Origin: Baffinella frigidus
Lineage: Eukaryota; Cryptophyceae; Cryptomonadales; Baffinellaceae
Length of the DNA: 13,076 nt
Reading direction: 5' to 3'
Assembly (NCBI GenBank): GCA_026770585.1
Contig: MU646618.1
Location: forward strand, 245,729-258,804
The notes beneath the pieces were generated by a model. The model worked only from the letters and a program-made list of their open reading frames with translations, did not search any database and had not been told where the DNA came from. Below, one piece after another: positions 7,126 to 13,076 of this stretch (positions are counted from its first letter, which is position 1; each line of letters starts with the position of its first letter). A program made the translations under genes and the position numbers.

Positions 7126-9436
7126 TTATGGTGCCGAGGAGTAGTAGTTCTTCAACATGTCGGTGCTGTACGCCGACTCCCCCCCCGCCTTGCCGCCCAT
7201 CTTGCGGGCCTTGCGCTCCTGCTCGTCGTGCTGCTTCCGGAAGTACATGTTGATGCAGATGCCCACCGCGCAGAAGAAGACGGAGAGGGACATGACGAAG
7301 ACGGCGCCCTCGATGAGCAGCGCGCCGTCCCCCACGGGCCCGCCTCCGAACACGCACCGCCCGTACGACGGCGCGTTGGGGATGCACTTGGTGAAGATCC
7401 CGAAGACCGACGACCCCGTGTCGAAGATGACCGTGAAGTTCTGCCGCGGGTTGCCCACGGAGATGTTGATGAAGTACTGCGTCTCGAGCTGGTTGTACAC
7501 CGGGATGCGGTCCGTCGCGAAGGGCAGGTTGTACCCTGGGGGCGCCTTCGACACGTTGACATTCGGCTTCTTCGCCACGGACAGCTTCATGGCGTAGTGG
7601 TTGGAGCGGCCTGTCTCACCGTAGTAGGCGAGGGGCTTGTAGTCCTTCTTCTGCGCCGCAAAGCCGATGATCACGCTCTCCGGGTAATGCTGCAGATCGA
7701 ACATCACCAGGTACCGCCGGAAGAACACGTCCCCCACGAGCAGCCCCGGGAACCCGGGCGGCGCCGGCTGCACGCACGACTGGTTAGAGTCGGCGAGGAA
7801 CCACGTGTCGTAGGGGATCTCGAAGGTTCGGCCCGCGATGTTGAGGACGAAGGGCTCCTGCATCACGGGGTGCGCCGTGTCCTTGACCAGCGCCTTCCAC
7901 TTGGCGAACGGCGAGCCCTCGAGCAGCCCGTTGATGTCGTTGTCCGGCATCACCAGGCACGAGGTCCTGCAAAATCGCGCCACAAGTCAGTCTCTGCCAG
8001 CTACCACAGCTAACCCACCCGGACAAGCCCCGCGGTACCAGCCAGCGGACAGGGTTCAAAGCGAGAGAGAACCACAAGAGGCCCAGCGGCACACGCCGCG
8101 ACGCCGCCGCTACGCGTGTCAGACCCTGTTTGCCCACCCGGGCTGTCCTCGAGGCTCTGCAGCGAAACCCCCCTGGTGCTGCCACCCTGGCATTGCACCC
8201 TGCAGCACAACATCGCACCTCTGCCTGCCTCGCACCGACCCGTACCTAACAAAAGCCACTACGCCAGCCGCATGGAATGCCGGCTGTACACACCCAGAGA
8301 ACGCGGGGTCTGTACAGCCCTGGCAGGAAACCGTAGGGGCTGGATGGACGAGGTTGGTCGGCACACTTCGAACTTTGAGGTGGGTTTAGCTACGGAATTT
8401 CCTACCGCAGGAAGTAGACAATTCCGTAGGGCCATAGGACTAAAAACCAAGTAGACAATTCCGTAGGGCCATAGGACTAAAAACCAATTTAGTCCTATGG
8501 CCCTACGGAATTGTCTACTTCCTACGATAGGAAATTCCGTAGCTAAACCCACCTCAAAGTTCGAAGTTTGCCAATGAAGGTGGAGCAGGGGCCTCACCCC
8601 GAGTCCATGATGGCCGGCACGTAGCGGAAGCGGGGGTCCTTGGGAACAAAGTTGAGCAGCTCCGTGCCGCCAAACATGAGGGAGACAGCCACGACGGAGT
8701 AGTCGTGCGTCGAGATGGAGGGTGTCAGGAAGAGCTGGCCCTCGATGGCCTCGGGGTCGAACCCGCCGAGGTGGATCTCCGCCGCTTTGTCCGAGGAAAG
8801 GAAGGAGAACGCGCGCCGCTGCACCCTGTTATCGTTAGCGTCGTCGCTGCCCTTTGCCGTGAGAGCGAAAAGGAGCGGCATCGGGAGGGACGCCGGGGGA
8901 GGGGCCGCCGCCGGCGACATGCCCGACATCATGGAGGGGGGCGGGGCAGGCGCGGGCGCAGCGGCAGACGGCATGCCGAAGCCCACGATGCCATCGACAT
9001 CGTTGAAGTCCGGGGAGTTGCAGTCTGTGACCGCTCCGAAGTTGGCAAACGCGTAGTAGTCGCCGAGCTGCACCACATCCTTGCCCTGGTAACCCTTCAA
9101 GTGAGTGTTGTCGGCGTATCCCAGCACGAACGCCTGGTGCGGCACCACTGCGAACGTGTGGGAGAGGTCCGGATCGAACACGGAGCTGTTCGCCGGCACG
9201 AACTTGATGTCGAAGCCCGCGCCCTGCTCCGTCTGCTCAGCCTCAGCCTGCGCCGTGCCCTCGATCAGCGAGGAGAGGTGCCCAGACAGCTCAGCCCGGC
9301 CAGATTCGCTCCGAGCCAGCAGCGAAACCTTGGCAGCCATCTTCCTGTTGTGCTCTTTGTTCCACGGGCTTCCGCCATCGACTGCAGCCAGAACCGCGGC
9401 CATCGCCGCGGCCCCGAGCAGGATCCCTGTCCTCAT
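7126..9436 (-). CDS. Membrane-anchored pepsin-like aspartic protease with circularly permuted domain order
   Basis: Two exons: 9436-8598 and 7966-7126 (TAA stop), 559 residues. The 631-nt GT-AG intron (GTGAG donor, TTTGCAG acceptor) splits the catalytic Gly codon of DSG|TS. Order: signal peptide (1-19); Ala/Glu-rich pro-like stretch (about 20-75); N-lobe remainder (FVPANSSVF at 79, flap-like GYADNTHLKG at 106, DGIVGFG at 148); Ala/Pro/Met-rich insert (157-187); C-lobe (FSFLSS, IHLGGFDPEAIEG, catalytic DSGTS at 278, GDVFFRRYLVMFD at 358, GFAAQ at 381); linker; then the segment that normally starts the family, QYFINISVGNPRQNF with catalytic DTGSS at 462 and Cys474/Cys484; transmembrane helix about 494-522; short charged tail. 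Family A1 hydrolyses peptide bonds with two Asp; both are present but in reversed order. Topology suggests type I, with a lumenal or extracellular catalytic part. An in-frame ATG at 9508 exists, but the one at 9436 directly precedes the signal peptide. Several N-glycosylation sequons (for example NSS at 83 and NFT at 456) fit secretion. Confidence 0.9.
8365..8567. mobile_element. 203-bp foldback in the protease intron
   Basis: The termini are ACTTCGAACTTTGAGGTGGG and the exact complement. The left arm contains two tandem 37-bp copies (8412-8448 and 8449-8485) starting AAGTAGACAATTCCGTAGGG; the right arm has one. The copy nearest the centre pairs across ACCAATTTAG. It lies entirely between donor 8597 and acceptor 7967. 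Confidence 0.88.
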
Positions 9437-9441
9437 GACTC

Positions 9442-9579
9442 GACAATCGCCCACTGGAAATCCCAAACCCGTTTTAGGAAAAATTGTCAACTTTTGGCCG
9501 AAAGTCAATCCACCCAGGCGTCAAAAGTACACGAATTCACTTTCAAGGTGGAGATTTTTTAGGATTTGACTAGTTTCGT
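9442..9579 (-). promoter_or_regulatory. 5' flank of the protease gene, duplicated at 11312-11448
   Basis: The block begins 5 bp upstream of the ATG (plus-strand GACAATCGCCCACTGG) and ends at GACTAGTTTCGT. It shares GAAATCCCAAACCCGTTTTA, GGCCGAAAGTCAATC and CGTCAAAAGTACACGAATTC with the second copy. It must include the 5' untranslated region or core promoter, but no specific motif is claimed. Confidence 0.6.
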
Positions 9580-9765
9580 CAGGGTTTCATGGGATTTCAC
9601 CGTATTTCACCGTACGAGCTCGTAGGGTTTCACCATAGGGTTTCACTGCAGGGTCTCACCGCAGGGTCTCGCCGTAAGGGTGCCACCGTAGGACTTCACC
9701 TCAGGATTTCACCATGGATTTCACCATAGGATTTCACCGTATGATTTCACCCTAGGATTTCCTAA
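9580..9765 (+). repeat. Array of about 15-bp TTTCACC-type repeats
   Basis: Roughly a dozen degenerate units of the form GTAGGRTTTCACC occur (for example AGGATTTCACCGTATG, AGGGTTTCACCATAGG). The array passes directly into CCTAAACCC repeats. Confidence 0.85.
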
Positions 9766-10370
9766 ACCCTACGACCTGAATCCTTGACCATACAACCTAA
9801 ACTGTGAACCCTAAACCACAAACCTTAATACTTAACCACTCAACCCTGAACACTTAACCCTGAACGCTTAACCCTGAATCCAGAAAACCAAACCCTGGAC
9901 CCTCAACCCTCAACCCTAAACCCTAAACCATAAACCATAAACCATGAAACCACACCCTTAACCCTGAAACCAAATCCCTCAACGATAAAACCCTAAACCC
10001 GAAACCCTCACCCTAAACCGTAGACCCTAAATCCTAAACTTCAAACCCCAAATCCTAAACCTTAAACCTCAAACCATCAACCCTCAACACTACATCCTAC
10101 ACCCTAAATTCCAAAACCTGAACCCTAAACCCTCAACCCCAAACCCTTAACCGCGAAACTCAATCAGTAAACCCTAAACACTGAACCCTGAACCCTGAAA
10201 CCTAACCCTAAAACCCTGAAACCTAGCCCTAAAACCTGAAACCTAATACTAAAACCCAAACCCTGAACCCTAAATCCATAACACCAAACCCGAAACACCA
10301 AACCCTCAACCCTCAACCCTGAATTCAGAAAATCAAACCCTGAACACTAAACCCTAAGCCCTGTACCCGT
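9766..10370 (+). repeat. Degenerate telomere-like CCCTAAA array, part 1
   Basis: About 600 bp of AACCCTAAAC, AACCCTGAAC and AACCCTCAAC units have frequent point changes. The divergence and internal position argue for interstitial or decayed repeats rather than a working telomere. Confidence 0.92.
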
Positions 10371-10510
10371 TATCCGGTTTCTGCCGCGATCCTCTGTACA
10401 TAGGGGCTTGATGTGATCCAAAAGAAAGCAAGGCCTTTCTACAGAACAAGTTTCGGTGTCCGCCTATGGTGGGGGTTAAAAGAACCTAACGGACCTAAAG
10501 AACACTTGAT
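10371..10510 (+). repeat. Non-telomeric island with partial duplicate at about 11465-11525
   Basis: Sequence resumes complexity here. The segment around 10450-10500 (GTCCGCCTATGGTGGGGGTT, then AGAACCTAACGGACC) resembles 11475-11525 (TTCGCCTATGTTGGGAGC, then AGAACCTAAAGGACTC). It has no coding features. Confidence 0.6.
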
Positions 10511-11210
10511 CCCAAACCCTAGAACAACCTCATCCGTACACCCCACACCCTACACCCTACACCCTACACCCTGAAACCAAACTCCTAAACCATAAAACCT
10601 AAACTCTACACCCTAGTCTGTACACCCTACCCTAAACCCTAAACTTTAAATCCCAAAACCTCAATCCTTAACCCGAAACCTAAACCATAAAACCCAAACC
10701 CTAAACCAGAACCCTAAATCCTGAACCCTAAACTTTAAACCCCAAAATCCTAAACCCTGAACCCCGTAGGATTTCTCAGCAGGATTTCACCGTATGATTT
10801 CACCAGAGGATTTCCTTAACCAAAAAACAAAACACCTATGACATGAACCCTTGACCCTACGTCCTTAACTATAAACCCCAAACCCCAAACCTTCAAACCT
10901 AAAACCTTAAAACCTACCCTAAACACTGAACACTTAACCCTAAACTTTCATACCTACCCACTAAACCCTAACCACTAAACCCTAAACGCCAAACCCTGAA
11001 TCCAGAAAACCAAACCCTGAACACTCAACCCTAAACCCTAAACCCTAAAACATATACCATAAACCTTAAAACCTTATCCCTACACCCTACACCCTAAAAC
11101 CTGAAACCAAATCCCTAAACCATACACCCTGAACCCGAAACCCTAACCCTAAACCCTCAACAATATACCCTGAACCCGAAACCTTATCCCTAAATTTTCG
11201 TTCAGGCACC
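10511..11210 (+). repeat. Degenerate telomere-like CCCTAAA array, part 2
   Basis: It includes a nearly regular CACCCTACACCCTACACCCT run near 10545-10575. An insert of TTTCACC-type repeats lies at about 10766-10815, after which AACCCTAAAC units continue. Confidence 0.9.
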
Positions 11211-11311
11211 AAAGCACCAGCACCAAAAGAATGTTAACCCAGGATTTCACCGCAGGGTTTCACGTAGGTTCTCACCGTAGGATTTTACTCTACGGTGTCT
11301 CCGTAGGATTT

Positions 11312-11448
11312 GACAATCGCCCAATGGAAATCCCAAACCCGTTTTAGGAAAAATCAATCACATTCGGCCGAAAGTCAATCAACTTTCGGCGTCAAAAGTA
11401 CACGAATTCACTTTTGGCTTCCAAAGTGGAGATTTTGACTAGTTTCGT
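11312..11448 (+). repeat. Second copy of the protease 5'-flank block
   Basis: It matches 9442-9579 in the same orientation with scattered changes and small indels. No protease coding sequence accompanies it: the sequence beyond the block's gene-proximal end is TTTCACC-type repeat (11234-11311). Confidence 0.85.
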
Positions 11449-11554
11449 TTATGGAAAATTTCACCAGGATAAGTTCCGGTTTTCGCCTATGTTGGGAGCT
11501 CGGAGAACCTAAAGGACTCAAAGGACCGCCCCAAAACACCAAAGCACCAAAGCA

Positions 11555-11765
11555 CCGTATGGTTTCACCAAAGCACCAACGCACCGTGTGGTTTCACCGT
11601 ACGTGCAGTCCTGCGGTTTCACCCTAGGGTTTCGCCCGAAGGTTTCATCCTACAGGATGCCACCCTAGAGTTTCAACCCACGGTGTCAATCTAGGGTTTC
11701 ACACCAGGATTTCACCGCAGGGTTTCACCGTAGGATTTAACCAAAGGGTTTTACCCTAGGATTTC
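11555..11765 (+). repeat. Second main TTTCACC-type array, followed by CCTAAACC repeats
   Basis: Units such as CTAGGGTTTCACACCAGG and AGGGTTTCACCGTAGG end in CCCTAGGATTTCCTAAACC, the same junction phrase as at about 9751-9770. This supports a higher-order duplication. Confidence 0.85.
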
Positions 11766-11811
11766 CTAAACCATAATAAACCCCAAACCCCAAACCCTCA
11801 ACCCTATCCTA

Positions 11812-11906
11812 TCCCTTAAGTAATCAGGCGGTCAAATCGCCAAGAGGTCCTAGGCAGGCCCTAAAGTCATACGGTAGGGCATATGAGCCTACTCTCCACT
11901 AAGGGA
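11812..11906. mobile_element. TCCCTTAAG foldback, copy 1, TA-flanked
   Basis: The left end is TCCCTTAAGTAATCAGGC and the right end GCCTACTCTCCACTAAGGGA, with TA at 11810-11811 and 11907-11908. It is inserted into the telomere-like array. The core GAGGTCCTAGGCAGG and TACGGTAGGGCATATGAG is shared with copy 2. Confidence 0.85.
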
Positions 11907-11969
11907 TACCCTAATCCCTAAACCCTGAACCCCAAACCCTAAACCCTAAGTCCTGAACCCTAGCCCGTG

Positions 11970-12410
11970 ACCGGTACTGAAATTAACAATCTTACATTTC
12001 AAATACCCCCTCTTCCAGCATCGAGTGGTGTGTGGATACTTTGTTCAAGTTTACCAACACGGCCGCCATTAGGCATGCATGCTTCCCCAAGGAGGCTAGG
12101 TGTTAGCAAAGATGGCAAGGTTTGCTCACTTCCGAAATACCGTGGACGAAAATGAGCCCTGCTGGGTGTGGTGTTCGGCTGACGGGATGAGCATGTGGGT
12201 AGTTACTTTGAGCACGTGGGTAGTTACCACAGACTAGGAATAGTTTAGAACTCCCTCGTTGACTGATAGGCCGGCCCCATGTCATGAGAGGGAACGCGTG
12301 GAATACAGGAAAATCACAGAGGGGAGCCGTGGGTGACTGGCGCGCGGAAACTGTGTGAGGAGAGGCCCACCTCGGGAGAGCTCTGCCTGATAATGCGGTG
12401 GACCTGTTTA
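11970..12410. other. Unique sequence, no gene recognised
   Basis: No convincing exon, RNA gene or transposon domain was seen. It contains one 21-bp direct duplication, GAGCATGTGGGTAGTTAC at 12189 and GAGCACGTGGGTAGTTAC at 12210. Confidence 0.6.
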
Positions 12411-12416
12411 CATATA

Positions 12417-12516
12417 TCCCTTAAGTGACCAGGCCTCCAAATTTGGGGGCCTGAGGTCCTAGGCTGGTCCTAGGGCCCTACGGTAGGGCGTATGAGCCTA
12501 CTGGCCACTTAAGGGA
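12417..12516. mobile_element. TCCCTTAAG foldback, copy 2, TA-flanked
   Basis: The left end is TCCCTTAAGTGACCAGGC and the right end GCCTACTGGCCACTTAAGGGA, with TA at 12415-12416 and 12517-12518. The termini pair better than copy 1. The core contains GGTCCTAGGCTGGTCCTAGG and GCCCTACGGTAGGGC. Confidence 0.88.
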
Positions 12517-12520
12517 TATA

Positions 12521-12587
12521 GACGCGACTCGGTACACACGTTTGCATTCAGAGCATAAACATATGTTTCTTTGCACTGAGTCGCGTC
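12521..12587. repeat. 67-bp hairpin abutting foldback copy 2
   Basis: The arms GACGCGACTCGGT and ACTGAGTCGCGTC differ by one base and continue in weaker pairing (ACGTTTGCAT / ATGTTTCTTTGC). It starts 3 bp after the TA of the neighbouring element. Confidence 0.75.
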
Positions 12588-12856
12588 CAGATACCCCCCC
12601 CCCCAACGTACGCTGTCTGCAGGATCCACTCAAGGGCTCCAAGAGCTCTCTCACGCTAGTCCGCACAGCAGAGAGATTGATAACTTATTGCCAAACAACC
12701 AGCGTCAGCGCCGCACATGCTCGACGCATTGTGCCACTTACTGTACCCCGTGTCGGCCGCTCATACGAGCATTTTCCGGCTGGATTCTAACTCCACCTCC
12801 TACCACAGCACGTAGAGGGGCACCTCGAAAGTAAGGACCCCCACCTCCGTGGGGCC
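12588..12856. other. Intergenic stretch, no gene recognised
   Basis: It begins with a C-run (12593-12604). No splice-consistent exon or repeat was identified. Confidence 0.5.
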
Positions 12857-12858
12857 TA

Positions 12859-12974
12859 CAGGGGTACCTCGCTCATAAGAAACCAACCCCCCCTAGGACC
12901 CTACAGTAGGCCTATGCCTAGGGCTCTACTGTGGTCCTATGGGGGGGCTGTTTCGTATGAGCGAGGTACCCCTG
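12859..12974. mobile_element. CAGGGGTACC foldback, copy f
   Basis: It has TA at 12857-12858 and 12975-12976, the CTCGCTCATAAGAAA arm subtype, and the core CCTACAGTAGGCCTATGCCT. It is about 6 kb from the main cluster, so the family is dispersed rather than only tandem. Confidence 0.9.
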
Positions 12975-12976
12975 TA

Positions 12977-13076
12977 CATCAGGCCCCCCCCTAGGACCCG
13001 CAATGATGGTCCTAGCGGGTGGTTGCCCCCCCCCGAGGTGCCCCTCAGACGATCCTCTCAGACCCCCTGACCCCCC
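12977..13076. repeat. Partial foldback-like sequence at the window end
   Basis: CCCCCCCTAGGACCCGC and GGTCCTAGCGGGTGG form a short imperfect palindrome resembling the core of the neighbouring family. Then C-rich sequence runs off the window. Confidence 0.5.

Noticed and set aside
7111-8013. Plus-strand 300-codon frame opposite protease exon 2
   Set aside because: Shadow of the A1 protease exon. The minus frame has catalytic motifs, a membrane helix and consistent splicing; the plus frame has none.
7126-9436. Two fused or tandem partial proteases rather than a permutation
   Set aside because: Each part of the A1 fold appears exactly once and the two pieces abut precisely at one point of the standard order. 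A fusion of fragments would normally leave overlap or gaps. Still not excluded without transcripts.
8705-9562. Long plus-strand open frame opposite protease exon 1
   Set aside because: It is antisense to a well-supported exon. Its Arg/Glu/His-rich composition is what a GC-rich coding strand gives on its complement, with no recognisable motif.
9766-11210. Functional telomere
   Set aside because: Units are highly degenerate, interrupted by other repeats and TA-flanked elements, and followed by unique sequence on both sides.
11967-12155. 62-codon frame in the unique right-hand region
   Set aside because: Short, no motif and no splice-linked neighbours.

Overview
The window is nuclear DNA from a eukaryote, most likely a unicellular alga or related protist. 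The evidence is spliced genes with GT-AG introns, many interstitial tracts of the plant/algal-type telomere unit (CCCTAAA/TTTAGGG), long dinucleotide microsatellites, and dozens of short foldback (MITE-like) elements. I cannot name the species. No rRNA, tRNA, CRISPR, prokaryotic operon or autonomous transposase gene was seen.

Two protein genes can be supported, and they converge. (1) Plus strand, at the left edge to about 5536: the 3' part of an intron-rich major facilitator superfamily (MFS) transporter. At least ten short exons can be stitched together by matching splice phases, carrying the TM4/TM5 proton-antiporter signature, a Gly-rich central loop and the C-terminal six-helix half. Almost every intron holds its own repeat: a GA tract, foldbacks, tandem duplications, a CT tract or telomere-like DNA. 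(2) Minus strand, 9436 to 7126: a two-exon, 559-residue, membrane-anchored pepsin-like (A1) aspartic protease. Its segments are in circularly permuted order. The remainder of the N-lobe and the whole C-lobe (catalytic DSGT) come first. The segment that normally opens the protein (QYF...GNPRQNF...DTGSS) comes last, just before the transmembrane helix. This is the most interesting object in the window.

The intergenic space between the genes (about 5640-6690) is a cluster of five foldback elements sharing the terminus CAGGGGTACC and TA target duplications. One carries a second, unrelated foldback nested at a TA site. A sixth copy lies at 12859-12974. Upstream of the protease, 9442-11960 is a degenerate higher-order array. 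A 138-bp block abutting the protease start is repeated 1.87 kb away, interleaved with TTTCACC-type repeats and CCCTAAA-like repeats. The right end (11970-13076) holds two TCCCTTAAG-type foldbacks, a hairpin and otherwise unexplained sequence.

The genes do not obviously work together. One is a membrane transporter and the other a secretory-pathway, membrane-tethered protease. Exon boundaries are my own reading from splice consensus and phase, not from transcripts.
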